64,000 bases of DNA from Streptomyces phaeolivaceus (GCF_009184865.1 NZ_CP045096.1:3534001-3598000); one strand, 5' to 3'. Shown: positions 18,008 through 26,646, numbered from the stretch's first letter. Numbers and translations: made by a program. Notes: a model not told the origin generated them from the letters alone.

Positions 18008-18802
18008 ATGCCGATACCCGGGACCCCCAGCCGCGCCGAGCTCGTCGAACACCTCGTGAAGACGCGTATCGCGGGCGATGTCGCCACACCGCGCGAGAAC
18101 AACCTCTCCCACTACCGCGAACTGGCCAACGGCAACCGCCACTACTGGCTCGGCCTGGAGCTCGGGGACCGCTGGACCGACGAGCAGGACGTGCTGGCCG
18201 TGATGGCGGAGCGCGTCGGCGTGAACGACGACCCGGGGCACCGCTACGGCCAGGACACCATCGACCCGGATCTGACGGTCGACGCGCTGGAGCGCATGGC
18301 GGCCCGGCTGCGCAAGGCGGCCGACGGCGGGCAGCGGGTCCTGTTCGCCACCGGGCACCCCGGCGGGCTGCTCCAGGTGCACAACGAGACCGCGCGGGCG
18401 CTGCGCGCGGCCGGCTGCGAGATCGTCGTCATCCCGGACGGCCTCCAGACGGAGGAGGGGTATGTGATGCAGTTCGCGGACGTGGCCGTCCTCGAACACG
18501 GCGCCACGCTCTGGCACACCCACTCCCCCGAGCCGATGCGGGCGATCCTGCGGGGTCTGGAGGGCGCCGGCCGCCCGCTGCCCGACCTGGTCGTCGCCGA
18601 CCACGGCTGGGCGGGCTGCGCGGGCCAGCTCGGTGTGGACTCCGTCGGTTACGCGGACTCCAACGACCCCGCCCTCTTCCTCGGCGAGTCCGAGGGCACC
18701 CTCCAGGCCGTGGTGCCGCTCGACGACCATGTGGTCAGCCCGCGCCACTACGACCCGATGTCGGCGTATCTGCTGGCGCAGGCAGGACTGGAGGACGACT
18801 GA
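18008..18802 (+). CDS. Phosphatase-family protein (actinobacterial)
   Basis: 264 residues. The sequence resembles the actinobacterial family annotated as phosphatase (PF15698-like): LVEHLVKTRIAGDVATPREN, FATGHPGGLLQVHNE, then VLEHGATLWHTHSPEPM and VADHGWAGCAGQLGVDSVGY. The conserved His, Asp and Asn residues suggest a metal-dependent active site, but I cannot assign residues with certainty. No ribosome binding site is obvious before ATG 18008; another ATG lies at 18001 in a different frame. The gene follows pucR by 109 nt and converges on tesB with only 12 nt between the stops. Substrate unknown. Confidence 0.7.
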   Translation: MPIPGTPSRAELVEHLVKTRIAGDVATPRENNLSHYRELANGNRHYWLGLELGDRWTDEQDVLAVMAERVGVNDDPGHRYGQDTIDPDLTVDALERMAARLRKAADGGQRVLFATGHPGGLLQVHNETARALRAAGCEIVVIPDGLQTEEGYVMQFADVAVLEHGATLWHTHSPEPMRAILRGLEGAGRPLPDLVVADHGWAGCAGQLGVDSVGYADSNDPALFLGESEGTLQAVVPLDDHVVSPRHYDPMSAYLLAQAGLEDD

Positions 18803-18814
18803 CCGGGCCGGACC

Positions 18815-19696
18815 TCAGGCAGTCTTCGTCGGCCTCGGCACCCGGACGACGCCCTCCTGGATCACGGAGATCGCGAGCCGGCCGTCCTGGGTGTAGATCC
18901 GGCCCTGGCCGAGGCCCCGGCCGGCCGACGCGGACGGCGACTCCTGGTCGTACAGCAGCCACTCGTCGGCGCGGAACGGCCGGTGGAACCACATGGCGTG
19001 GTCCAGCGAGGCCCCGACGACATCCCCGACGGCCCAGCCGCCGCGCCCGTGCGCGAGCAGGATGGAGTCGAGGAGCGTCATGTCGGAGACATACGTGGCG
19101 AGGACGACGTGCAGCAGCGGGTCGTCGTCGAGCTTGCCGTTGGCGCGGAACCAGACCTGGGAGTGCGGTTCGCGGGGCTCGCCGTAGCGGCCGTACGGCG
19201 GGTCGTCGACGTACCGTAGATCGACGGCGGCCCGCGCTTCGCGCATCTTCTCCACGACGGCCGGGTCGAGGCCGTACGCCGGGAGCCGCTGCTCGGCGGT
19301 GGGCAGGGACTCCGGGTCCGGCGCGGCGGGCATCGGGGCCTGGTGGTCGAGGCCGTCCTCGTACCGCTGGAAGGAGGCGGAGAGCGCGAAGATCGGCTGG
19401 CCGTGCTGGACGGCGACGACGCGGCGCGCGGTGAAGGAGCGGCCGTCGTTCATCCGCTCCACGGTGTAGACGATGGGGGCGCCGGCGTCGCCGATGCGCA
19501 GGAAGTACGCGTGCAGCGAGTGCGGCAGCCGGTCCGCGGGGACCGTGCGCCCGGCGGCGACGAGCGCCTGGGCCGCGACCTGCCCGCCGAAGACCCGGGG
19601 GACGATGGCGGGCCGGGACTGGCCGCGGAAGATGTTCTCCTCGATCTGCTCGAGGTCGAGCAGATCGAGGAGCGACTGAAGTGGAACCTGACTCAT
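18815..19696 (-). CDS. tesB: Acyl-CoA thioesterase II
   Basis: 293 residues, the usual TesB length. It has two hot-dog domains: FRGQSRPAIVPRVFGGQVAAQAL near the N-terminus and SLDHAMWFHRPFRADEWLLYD in the second. The Asp of LDHAMWFH and the Gln of GLGQGRIYTQDG are in the places of the TesB catalytic Asp and Gln. TesB hydrolyses medium- and long-chain acyl-CoA to free acid and CoA in the cytoplasm. It lies 72 nt downstream of an acyl-CoA dehydrogenase gene on the same strand, so the two may share a transcript for fatty acyl-CoA turnover. Confidence 0.9.
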   Translation of the reverse strand: MSQVPLQSLLDLLDLEQIEENIFRGQSRPAIVPRVFGGQVAAQALVAAGRTVPADRLPHSLHAYFLRIGDAGAPIVYTVERMNDGRSFTARRVVAVQHGQPIFALSASFQRYEDGLDHQAPMPAAPDPESLPTAEQRLPAYGLDPAVVEKMREARAAVDLRYVDDPPYGRYGEPREPHSQVWFRANGKLDDDPLLHVVLATYVSDMTLLDSILLAHGRGGWAVGDVVGASLDHAMWFHRPFRADEWLLYDQESPSASAGRGLGQGRIYTQDGRLAISVIQEGVVRVPRPTKTA

Positions 19697-19768
19697 GGGT
19701 TCAGTTGTACTGGACAGTAATTTCCGGAACCTTGCGGCCCCGTGTCACAGTCCCCGCCGCGACGGGTG

Positions 19769-20926
19769 TCACAGCCCCATGTCCTTGGCGATGATCGACT
19801 TCATGATCTCGCTGGTGCCGCCGTAGATGCGGTTGACGCGGTTGTCCGCGTACAGGCGGGCGATCGGGTACTCGTTCATGAAGCCGTAGCCGCCGTGCAG
19901 CTGGAGGCAGCGGTCGATGACGCGGTGGGCGACCTCGGTGCAGAACAGCTTGGCGCTGGCGGCCTCGGCGGGCGTCAGCTCACCGGCGTCCAGGGCCTCG
20001 GTGGCGCGGTCGGCGACGGCCTCGGCGGCGTCCACCTCGGCCTGGCAGGCGGCCAGTTCGAACTTGGTGTTCTGGAAGTGCGCGACGGGCTTGCCGAAGA
20101 CGACCCGGTCCTGCACGTACTGCTTGGCGAACCGGACGGCGGCCTTGGCCTGCGCGTAGGCGCCGTAGGCGATGCCCCAGCGCTCGGAGGCGAGGTTGTG
20201 GCCGAGGTAGGAGAAGCCCTTGTTCTCCTCGCCGAGGAGGTCCTCGACGGGCACCTTGACGTCGACGAACGCCAGCTCGGCGGTGTCGGAGGTCTTGAGC
20301 CCGAGCTTGTCGAGCTTCCGCCCGACCGAGTAGCCCTCGGCCTTGGTGTCCACGACGAAGAGGGAGATGCCGTGGCGGCGGTCCTCGGCGGAGGGCGCGT
20401 CGGTGCGGGCGCAGACGATCATGCGGTCGGCGTGGACACCGCCGGTGATGAAGGTCTTGGAGCCGTTGAGGACGTAGTGCGTGCCGTCCTCGCTGAGCTT
20501 GGCGGTGGTCTTCATGCCCGCGAGGTCGGAGCCGGTGCCCGGCTCGGTCATCGCGATCGCCCACATCTCCTCGCCGGAGACGAACTTCGGCAGGAAGCGC
20601 TTCTTCTGCTCGTCGTCGGCGAGCATCTTGATGTAGGGCAGACCGAGCAGCACATGCACACCGGAGCCGCCGAAGGTGACGCCCGCGCGGGCGGTCTCCT
20701 CGTACAGGACGGCCTCGAACTTGTACGAGTCGATACCGGCGCCGCCGTACTCCTCGTCCACGCGGATGCCGAAGACACCCAGCTCGGCGAGCTTGTAGTA
20801 GAACTCGCGCGGCGCCTGGCCGGCGGCGAACCACTCGTCGTACACGGGCACGACCTCGGCCTCGATGAAGGCACGCAGGGTCTCCCGGAACGCCTCGTGA
20901 TCCTCGTTGAACACCGTACGGCGCAC
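19769..20926 (-). CDS. Acyl-CoA dehydrogenase
   Basis: 385 residues from GTG 20926. The open frame extends to GTG 20941, but GGAGG lies 7 nt before 20926, making it the better start. The N-terminal helical domain, the FAD/substrate segment AMTEPGTGSDLAGMKTTA, and the C-terminal QLHGGYGFMNEYPIARLY are all present. The final segment IYGGTSEIM has Gly where many members have the Glu of YEGTSE, so the catalytic base must lie elsewhere, as in the long-chain and isovaleryl branches. It oxidises an acyl-CoA to enoyl-CoA, passing electrons to ETF. Downstream is tesB. Chain-length preference cannot be told. Confidence 0.88.
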   Translation of the reverse strand: MRRTVFNEDHEAFRETLRAFIEAEVVPVYDEWFAAGQAPREFYYKLAELGVFGIRVDEEYGGAGIDSYKFEAVLYEETARAGVTFGGSGVHVLLGLPYIKMLADDEQKKRFLPKFVSGEEMWAIAMTEPGTGSDLAGMKTTAKLSEDGTHYVLNGSKTFITGGVHADRMIVCARTDAPSAEDRRHGISLFVVDTKAEGYSVGRKLDKLGLKTSDTAELAFVDVKVPVEDLLGEENKGFSYLGHNLASERWGIAYGAYAQAKAAVRFAKQYVQDRVVFGKPVAHFQNTKFELAACQAEVDAAEAVADRATEALDAGELTPAEAASAKLFCTEVAHRVIDRCLQLHGGYGFMNEYPIARLYADNRVNRIYGGTSEIMKSIIAKDMGL

Positions 20927-21118
20927 CGCCGCCACCTCCACCTGAGTACCTTCGGATGTGCCCAGCGCCCCACCGGACCGACCCGACCCAGGCTAAGCGC
21001 TTGCTCAGGCAACCGTACCGGCGAGTAGACAAGCCCGTCCAGACCCACCCCTGCGTAACGCTCGTCACTCCTTCGCGGCAGCGGCCCCGAAGGCCCCGCG
21101 CCATTGACGGCGATCAGG

Positions 21119-21640
21119 TCAAGGCGTCGGCACGCCGTCGCGGAGGTAGAGCGGCCGTCCGTTGGTGAGGGCGGTCATCGCAGCCGTGTAGCGGCGCCGG
21201 ATGCGCTCGCCGAGCAGGGCACAGGCCTCGTCCGGCTCGACGAACACGGCCTCGGCAAGCTCTTCGTCCCGTGGGCGCAGCCGGTCCGTCTGGTCCTGGG
21301 ACAACGTGCCGCCGTCGAACACGAACGCGATCTGGTCATCCCATGGGCCGTGCGGGGCCACCCAGTCCACCACCAGCAGCCCGCAGAGCGTGATCTTCAA
21401 TCCAAGCTCTTCGAGGAGTTCGCGGACCACCGTCTCCTCGGGCGGCTCGTTCGCCTCCGCCATGCCCCCCGGCAGGTCCCAGCCCGGTTTGTAGGTGGGG
21501 TTCACCAGGAGTACGCGCCCCGCGAGATCACGCAACAGCACATCAGCCGCAACGCGCTTGCGGGCCTGTTTGGCGTTGCCTTCGGCCAAGTAGGCGTTCC
21601 AGGCTGCCGTGTCGGCGGGGTCGGGTGAGGTGCGCCTCAT
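21119..21640 (-). CDS. NUDIX hydrolase of the graspetide island
   Basis: 173 residues. A complete Nudix box begins at GGMAEANEPPEETVVRELLE and continues ELGL, matching GX5EX7REUXEEXGU. It would hydrolyse a nucleoside diphosphate linked to another moiety. The start overlaps the stop of the upstream regulator gene in an ATGA. Such regulator-NUDIX pairs are often beside Streptomyces ATP-grasp RiPP clusters; a direct role in peptide modification is not shown. A second, unrelated-looking NUDIX gene is at 27016. Confidence 0.88.
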   Translation of the reverse strand: MRRTSPDPADTAAWNAYLAEGNAKQARKRVAADVLLRDLAGRVLLVNPTYKPGWDLPGGMAEANEPPEETVVRELLEELGLKITLCGLLVVDWVAPHGPWDDQIAFVFDGGTLSQDQTDRLRPRDEELAEAVFVEPDEACALLGERIRRRYTAAMTALTNGRPLYLRDGVPTP

Positions 21641-22902
21641 GCGGGGGTGCCTCCCGGTGACGGAGGGATCAGATCGGCCAGAAGAAGCATTCTGGCCCTG
21701 CGCGCGTCGTCGAAGCGCACCAGGTACTCACTCACCGGCCGGTACGCCTTGTGCTGCTCCAGTAGCCCGCGCAGCGCGTCGAGTTGCTGTACGACGCGGA
21801 CAGAGCCCAGGGTCGGGGTCGTACTCAGAAGCGCGTGTGCCGCGTGCACAGCAGCGTCCAGCTCTCTGCGGCGCACTTGGATGTCCACAAGGCTGATCCG
21901 ACTCAGCGCCAGTGACCGCGCCCGTCCGGTCTCTCGCAGGGCGACGGCCTGTTCGGCATGGTGCAAGGCCTCACCGAGCCGTTTCAGGTCGCGGAGGATC
22001 AGAGCGGATTCGCTGGCCAGGGCGGCAGCGTCGAACGGGCTGAGCCACGGGTGCTCGGCGTCCACGCCGCTGTCCAGATCCCGCCGTGCCGCTTCGAGTG
22101 CGTGAGCGGCCGGAGTGTACTGCTCGGCGGCGGCCAGGGCGCGTGCCCGCATCGTGCGCAACCGGGCGATCAACGCCGGAATCCGTGGCCCCTGGGCAGC
22201 GAGTTCAAGCCCGGTTCGAGCCCACTCCACGGCCGCCGCGGGGTCACCCGTCTGAAGCACGAGATGGCTGCTGCTCGCGGCGACATGGGCGGCCAATGGG
22301 AGGTCACCGGATGCGCGGGCCAGAGGCAGAGCCCGAGCGAAGTGCCGTTCGGCGAGGTCGTCCTGTCCGGAGTCGTGGGCCATCCAGCCGGCCATCTCCG
22401 TCAGGGCCGCCGCCGCGGCGAACATCTGCGGCCCGCTCGCCATGTCGACGAGCCGGGGTGCCACGCGGTCCGACAGATGCCGCACCACGGCCCCGTACAG
22501 ACGGCCGCCGCCGGTCTGGCGGTCCGCGTCGCGGAAGTGGTCCATCGCCACGAGGTCGTCACCGTCCGGCGGCGAACGGTCCGCCCGCTGATGCTCCGGC
22601 ACGCCTGCGGTGGGCTCCCATGCTCGGCGGGCCAGACCCAGTAAGTGCCCCGGGATGTGGAAGGCGTCGGCGATCTGCTCGAACAGGGCCAGCTTCTCCA
22701 CACGGCTCTTGCCGTTCATGTAGTCGTAGAGCCGCCCCTGCGTGATGTCGACCGCAGCGGCGAGCCTCCGCGTACTCACACCTCGGTGGTTGAGCATGCG
22801 GAACACGGTGCCCATGTCCCGCTCGGCCAGCGCGCGCAGCAGGCGCTCATCCCCGAGCAGCCCGGAAACGATCACACGCGGGTCCGGCGAATGACGGCTC
22901 AT
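21637..22902 (-). CDS. XRE-type helix-turn-helix regulator with TPR-like C-terminal domain
   Basis: 421 residues from ATG 22902 with GGGGAG 6 nt upstream; the longer open frame to 22992 is rejected. Residues about 25-80 are a Cro/CI-type helix-turn-helix (VSTRRLAAAVDITQGRLYDY). The rest is Ala/Leu-rich helical repeats typical of TPR sensor domains in actinobacterial regulators. It is divergent from the graspetide precursor gene across 182 nt, and the intervening DNA carries GGAGTC/GACTCC inverted hexamers that could be its operator. Probably the cluster-specific regulator (inference). Confidence 0.82.
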   Translation of the reverse strand: MSRHSPDPRVIVSGLLGDERLLRALAERDMGTVFRMLNHRGVSTRRLAAAVDITQGRLYDYMNGKSRVEKLALFEQIADAFHIPGHLLGLARRAWEPTAGVPEHQRADRSPPDGDDLVAMDHFRDADRQTGGGRLYGAVVRHLSDRVAPRLVDMASGPQMFAAAAALTEMAGWMAHDSGQDDLAERHFARALPLARASGDLPLAAHVAASSSHLVLQTGDPAAAVEWARTGLELAAQGPRIPALIARLRTMRARALAAAEQYTPAAHALEAARRDLDSGVDAEHPWLSPFDAAALASESALILRDLKRLGEALHHAEQAVALRETGRARSLALSRISLVDIQVRRRELDAAVHAAHALLSTTPTLGSVRVVQQLDALRGLLEQHKAYRPVSEYLVRFDDARRARMLLLADLIPPSPGGTPA

Positions 22903-22955
22903 CTGCGACTCCCCGAGCAACGGTGACCTGATGCTACGTCCAACGACCTTGCGGT

Positions 22956-23000
22956 GACTCCGTGTTGGAGTCCCCTTCTGGAGTCTCCCCATCCGGACTC
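22956..23000. promoter_or_regulatory. Putative operator, repeated GACTCC/GGAGTC hexamers
   Basis: GACTCCGTGTTGGAGTC at 22956-22972 is a perfect 6-bp inverted repeat with a 5-nt spacer. A further pair, GGAGTC at 22980 and GGACTC at 22995, follows within 25 nt. The site lies between the divergent regulator and graspetide precursor genes. Binding by the regulator is inferred only from position and symmetry. Confidence 0.45.
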
Positions 23001-23084
23001 AGCGTCGTTGACTGGCTGTCGACCACGAGGGAGGCGTATCCGTGAATGCCTCCCCATCAGCGGTACCGAGAGCCGAGGAGACCC

Positions 23085-23348
23085 ATGCAGGCCACAGCGT
23101 CCGACGACCAGGTCACCCCCTGGGGAGTCAGCCGTATGAACCCGTTTCCTCCCGCTGAAGTTCTGCCCGCTGCGCGCGCGGTCCTCGACGCCGAGACGCA
23201 GACCGCAGCGTGGGTGGACCCCGGCGGCACACTGTTGCCGACACTGGACAAGCACAAGCGGTCGGAGACGTCGAAGGAGACAACGACGAAGACCAGTCTC
23301 GACGGCGCTTCGGACCAGGGCAGCGATCAGCAGGGAGACAGCGACTGA
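23085..23348 (+). CDS. Graspetide precursor peptide (putative ATP-grasp-modified RiPP)
   Basis: 87 residues from ATG 23085; GAGGAG precedes it by 4 nt. The N-terminal half (TPWGVSRMNPFPPAEVLPAA, then TQTAAWVD) has the leader features of the SAV_5884-type ATP-grasp-modified family. The core after Lys56 is HKRSETSKETTTKTSLDGAS followed by DQGSDQQGDSD. Thr62, Thr66 and Thr70 are four residues apart, as are Asp77, Asp81 and Asp85. They nest exactly about the Asp73-Gly74 bond. This fits ester (omega-ester) staples closed by the ATP-grasp ligase and an aspartimide at Asp73 formed with the PIMT-like enzyme, as in fuscimiditide. The stop overlaps the next start by one base (TGATG). Confidence 0.88.
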   Translation: MQATASDDQVTPWGVSRMNPFPPAEVLPAARAVLDAETQTAAWVDPGGTLLPTLDKHKRSETSKETTTKTSLDGASDQGSDQQGDSD

Positions 23349-24313
23349 TGGCCACAGGTGGGCCTCCTGTCCTCGTCGTCACGCGCCTGGACGACGCGAC
23401 GGCCGACGAGGTGATCACCGAACTCAACCGGCGTCGTGTGCCCGTGGTACGGCTGGACCCTGGCGACTTCCCGACGACGGTCACCACGTCAGTGGTATTC
23501 GACAGCAGCGGGCCCGGCGGCACTCTGGCCACCGAGACCCGCGTTCTCGGCCTGGACAGCGTGCGCTCGGTGTATTGGCGACGGCCCACCCCCTACACTG
23601 CCGACCTCGCCATGAGCGAGCAGACGGCCCACTGGGCTGTGGAGGAGGCCCGCCATGGGCTCGGCGGCATCCTCGCCGCCCTCCCCGGCGCCCACTACGT
23701 GAATCACCCCTGGCGCAACCGTGATGCCGAGTACAAGCCGACACAGTTGGCGACGGCTGCCCGCTGCGGGCTCACCGTGCCTCCCACTCTGATCACCAAC
23801 GACCCCGAACAGGCAAGCGCGTTCGTGGCCGAACACGGGCCGGTGCTCTACAAGCCTCTCCGGGAAACCGACTACGCCGACGCGGACGGCCAGGCATTGA
23901 CCGTGTGGATCGACGACGTCACGCCCGACCAGATCGACAACCGGATACGCCACACCGCCCACCTGTTCCAACAACGGGTGACCAAGACCGCCGACATCCG
24001 CCTCACCGCCGTCGCCGAGCGCCTGTTCGCCGTCCGGATCGACGGCTCGCCCGGTGTCGACTGGCGCCGCCACTACGACCGGCTCACCTACACGCCCCTC
24101 AACGCCCCGCCTGAAATCGCCAAGGGGGTACGCGCCTACCTCGACGCCTTCGGCCTGACCTTCGGCGCCTTCGACTTCGGCCTGGACTCCGATGGTATGT
24201 GGCACTGGTACGAGTGCAATCCCAACGGCCAATGGGCTTGGTTCCCCGACCACATCATCGCTCCGATCACCGCCGCCCTCGCCGATCAGCTCCAGCGCGG
24301 AGGCCCCGTATGA
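23348..24313 (+). CDS. ATP-grasp ligase, graspetide maturase
   Basis: 321 residues from ATG 23348, overlapping the precursor stop. It has the N-terminal substrate-binding region (SVYWRRPTPYTADLAMSEQT) of RimK-like peptide maturases. The ATP-binding lysine is in GPVLYKPLRETDYAD. The metal and phosphate site is at the end, GAFDFGLDSDGMWHWYECNP followed by NGQWAW, with the Glu and Asn of E-x-N. These enzymes phosphorylate Asp/Glu side chains of the precursor and join them to Thr/Ser or Lys. Thr partners in the core point to ester bonds. The family corresponds to the grasp_SAV_5884 type maturases. Confidence 0.92.
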   Translation: MATGGPPVLVVTRLDDATADEVITELNRRRVPVVRLDPGDFPTTVTTSVVFDSSGPGGTLATETRVLGLDSVRSVYWRRPTPYTADLAMSEQTAHWAVEEARHGLGGILAALPGAHYVNHPWRNRDAEYKPTQLATAARCGLTVPPTLITNDPEQASAFVAEHGPVLYKPLRETDYADADGQALTVWIDDVTPDQIDNRIRHTAHLFQQRVTKTADIRLTAVAERLFAVRIDGSPGVDWRRHYDRLTYTPLNAPPEIAKGVRAYLDAFGLTFGAFDFGLDSDGMWHWYECNPNGQWAWFPDHIIAPITAALADQLQRGGPV

Positions 24314-25437
24314 CCGCCGAACCAGCCCAGCTCCGCCGCAGCCTCGCCGCAGCCATCGCCGTGGAAGACCCCGCATGGCGTGACGCTCTCGAAGCTGTCC
24401 CACGCGAACTCTTCCTCGACGACACGGTGTTCCGTCCGTCCGGCACCCAGTGGGAGCCGGTGCACCGCCGGACGACCGGCGACGAAGAATGGCTCGGTCT
24501 CGTCTACCGGGACACCACATGGGTCACCCAGGTCGAAGGCATCACCGCCGCAGACGCCCCCGGGCCGCTGACCGGCCGCCCCACCTCCTCCAGCACTCTC
24601 CCCTCACTGATCATGCGCATGGTGGACCTCGCAGGCATCGGTGACGGTGACAGGGTGCTGGAGGTCGGTACCGGCACCGGCTACTCCACCGCCATCCTCT
24701 GCCATCGCCTCGGCGACCGGAATGTGTACTCCGTCGAATACGACCCGTCCCTCGCCGCCACCGCAGCCGAGCACATCCACGCCGCCGGACATTCCCCGAC
24801 ACTGGTCACGGGAGACGGACTCGCCGGACACAGGGACGCCGCCGACTACGACGCGATCGTCGCGACCTGCGCCGTCCGGCACATCCCCCCTGCCTGGCTG
24901 TACCAGGTCCGCAGCGGGGGGACCATCACCACCACCATCAGCGGATGGATGCTCGCCTCCGGCCTCATCCGTCTCACCGTCGAGGACGACGGCACCGCCA
25001 CCGGTGGCTTCGCAGGGGACCGGATCAGCTACATGCTCGCCCGCCCCCACGAACGTCCTCCGCGCCCCATGTACTACCAGCGCGTGGGCAGCACCCGTCG
25101 CACCCGCCTGGACCCCGGCCTGCTCGACGACTGGACCGGCCGGTTCCTCGCCCAGCTCGCCGCGCCCTCCGCCGAACTCATGACCACAGGCGACGGCGTG
25201 ATCCTCGTGGACGTCGCCACCGGCTCACAGGCGTGGACCGAACCCGCCGGCGACGGATGGCAGGTACACCAGCACGGCCCCCTGCGCCTGTGGGACGCCG
25301 CAGAGGAAGCCCTCACCATCTGGCAGGACGCCGGGGCGCCTCCCCAGTCCGACTTCGGCCTGACCGTGGAGGCCGACGGCATCCAACGCGTCTGGCTCGG
25401 CGAACCCGACGGCCCCGCCTGGTACTTGCCGGTCTGA
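24310..25437 (+). CDS. PIMT-like O-methyltransferase of the graspetide cluster
   Basis: 375 residues, start overlapping the ligase stop (ATGA). Residues about 95-220 are the protein-L-isoaspartate methyltransferase fold with the SAM loop VLEVGTGTGYSTAIL and the acidic VYSVEYD. The N-terminal LEAVPRELFLDD is typical of PIMT relatives. About 150 extra C-terminal residues are not found in housekeeping PIMT. In fuscimiditide-type pathways the homologous enzyme methylates an Asp in the ester-stapled peptide and the ester collapses to an aspartimide. Asp73-Gly74 of the precursor is the candidate site. Confidence 0.9.
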   Translation: MTAEPAQLRRSLAAAIAVEDPAWRDALEAVPRELFLDDTVFRPSGTQWEPVHRRTTGDEEWLGLVYRDTTWVTQVEGITAADAPGPLTGRPTSSSTLPSLIMRMVDLAGIGDGDRVLEVGTGTGYSTAILCHRLGDRNVYSVEYDPSLAATAAEHIHAAGHSPTLVTGDGLAGHRDAADYDAIVATCAVRHIPPAWLYQVRSGGTITTTISGWMLASGLIRLTVEDDGTATGGFAGDRISYMLARPHERPPRPMYYQRVGSTRRTRLDPGLLDDWTGRFLAQLAAPSAELMTTGDGVILVDVATGSQAWTEPAGDGWQVHQHGPLRLWDAAEEALTIWQDAGAPPQSDFGLTVEADGIQRVWLGEPDGPAWYLPV

Positions 25438-25444
25438 ACTGCCG

Positions 25445-25741
25445 TCAGTCCACGATCTCGCTCTCCTCCGAGACATCCAGGGGCGGTTGCTCCACCACGA
25501 ACGACCCCTTGCCTCGGACGGTGACGATGAGTCCTCGCTCGCGGAGCTCCTGTGCCGTACGCCGCGCGGTGAGCCGTGCCACGCCGTACTCGTCGGCGAG
25601 GTGGTTCTCCGAAGGGATCGGCCTGTCCGGCGCAAGCTCTCCAGACCTGATCTTCCCGGCGATGACATCAGCCAGCTGGGCATAGAGCGGCCTGGCGCTC
25701 ATCGGGTCCAGCGGCGACCTGTCTCCCTCTGTATCGCTCAT
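25445..25741 (-). CDS. Short GntR-type DNA-binding protein, module copy 1
   Basis: 98 residues, only a winged helix-turn-helix: PLYAQLADVIAGKIRSGELA, SENHLADEYGVARLTARRT and a wing ending VRGKGSFVVEQPP. There is no ligand domain. Converges with the methyltransferase gene at 8 nt spacing. Divergent from a small conserved gene at 25901, with a perfect inverted repeat between them. The same arrangement recurs at 56015-56817. The ATG at 25741 has a poor ribosome binding site; the start could also be the internal ATG of MSARPLY. Likely an autoregulator of the divergent pair. Confidence 0.8.
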   Translation of the reverse strand: MSDTEGDRSPLDPMSARPLYAQLADVIAGKIRSGELAPDRPIPSENHLADEYGVARLTARRTAQELRERGLIVTVRGKGSFVVEQPPLDVSEESEIVD

Positions 25742-25785
25742 ATGTCCAACGTAAGCATGCGGACACAAACACGATCGAGTGGATA

Positions 25786-25807
25786 CCTCTGCACTTGTAT
25801 GCAGAGG
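25786..25807. promoter_or_regulatory. Inverted repeat between divergent GntR and small-protein genes
   Basis: CCTCTGCA (25786-25793) and TGCAGAGG (25800-25807) form a perfect 8-bp inverted repeat with a 6-nt centre. Its position, midway between two divergent starts, fits an operator for the adjacent short GntR protein. Confidence 0.5.
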
Positions 25808-25900
25808 GCTGTGTCTAAATATAGCGTCGAAGACGACAAGACCCCGGCGAGACGGTCCAGGTCTCCCGGGGCACGGCCGATCTGAATGGAGCAGACCGAC

Positions 25901-26197
25901 ATGCGGAAGTTTATCCGTCGCGCCACCCATGGGCTGAGCCTCCTGCTGGCCTCCGGCACCGGAAACCGCCGCGCCGGACGCGGTCCCGCGAACCGCCGGC
26001 ACCCGGCTCAACCCACCGCCGTACCCGAACGTCTCCCCCTCCACCGCTCTCCCTACGGCCTCGGCGACCCCCTCGACGGCACCGCCAACCGTCTCGTCCG
26101 CCCCTACCTCGCAGCCCACGAGGACGAGGTCGCCCAGCAACGGCACCATTGCCTCGCCCACCACCTCATCGGCGCGCCAGGGGTGACTGTCCGATGA
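25901..26197 (+). CDS. Small conserved Streptomyces protein with SPYGLGDPLDG motif, copy 1
   Basis: 98 residues from ATG 25901, with GGAG 9 nt upstream; an in-frame ATG at 25886 is less likely. The conserved part is RSPYGLGDPLDGTANRLVRP followed by YLAAHEDEVAQQ. A relative with RSPYGLHGPLDGGATVMVRPY occurs at 56015-56353. The N-terminus is basic with a short hydrophobic segment. It is not secreted in any clear way. Function unknown. Divergent from a short GntR gene; overlaps the next gene by ATGA. Confidence 0.7.
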   Translation: MRKFIRRATHGLSLLLASGTGNRRAGRGPANRRHPAQPTAVPERLPLHRSPYGLGDPLDGTANRLVRPYLAAHEDEVAQQRHHCLAHHLIGAPGVTVR

Positions 26198-26646
26198 AGC
26201 CGACGAGGCCGACGAAGGTCAGGAAGCCGTCGATGCCGACGTCGACGAGGAGGGCGGCAGAGCCCCAGGGACCGACCGCACACGCCAGCACCCTCCGTCT
26301 CCTCCCGTGGCCCTCACCCGAAGGCAAGCCCTGCTATGTCGCGACGGACAGTGAAGGCGGATACCTGTCCCGCCTGGCGGACGAGATGGAGGCCGTACAA
26401 CTGACCCTCGCCACAGATGTACTCGGCCACGCCCGCAAGGTGCTGGACACCCCGGCATCCCCCTCCACCGAGGTACGTTTCGTGGCCGTCCGGCTCGCCG
26501 AGTGCCTGAGCGACGCCCTGCGCGTGGCCGAATCGCGCGGCGGGCGCCTGGACACGCCGACAGCGGGACGCGGCAGGATCCACATGTACGCCAAGGAGGC
26601 CGAGGACGACGGCACCCACGACCTCGGGCCGGGAGTACCGGCATGA
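26194..26646 (+). CDS. Hypothetical protein, second gene of small-protein operon
   Basis: 150 residues from ATG 26194, which overlaps the preceding stop (ATGA). The first 45 residues are basic and rich in Pro, Thr and Arg. The remainder is predicted helical: LRLLPWPSPEGKPCYVATDS, then SRLADEMEAVQLTLATDVLG, VRFVAVRLAECLSDALRVAE. No enzyme motif or membrane segment. Codon third positions are G/C rich through the frame, supporting coding. Function not recognised. Confidence 0.65.
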   Translation: MKPTRPTKVRKPSMPTSTRRAAEPQGPTAHASTLRLLPWPSPEGKPCYVATDSEGGYLSRLADEMEAVQLTLATDVLGHARKVLDTPASPSTEVRFVAVRLAECLSDALRVAESRGGRLDTPTAGRGRIHMYAKEAEDDGTHDLGPGVPA

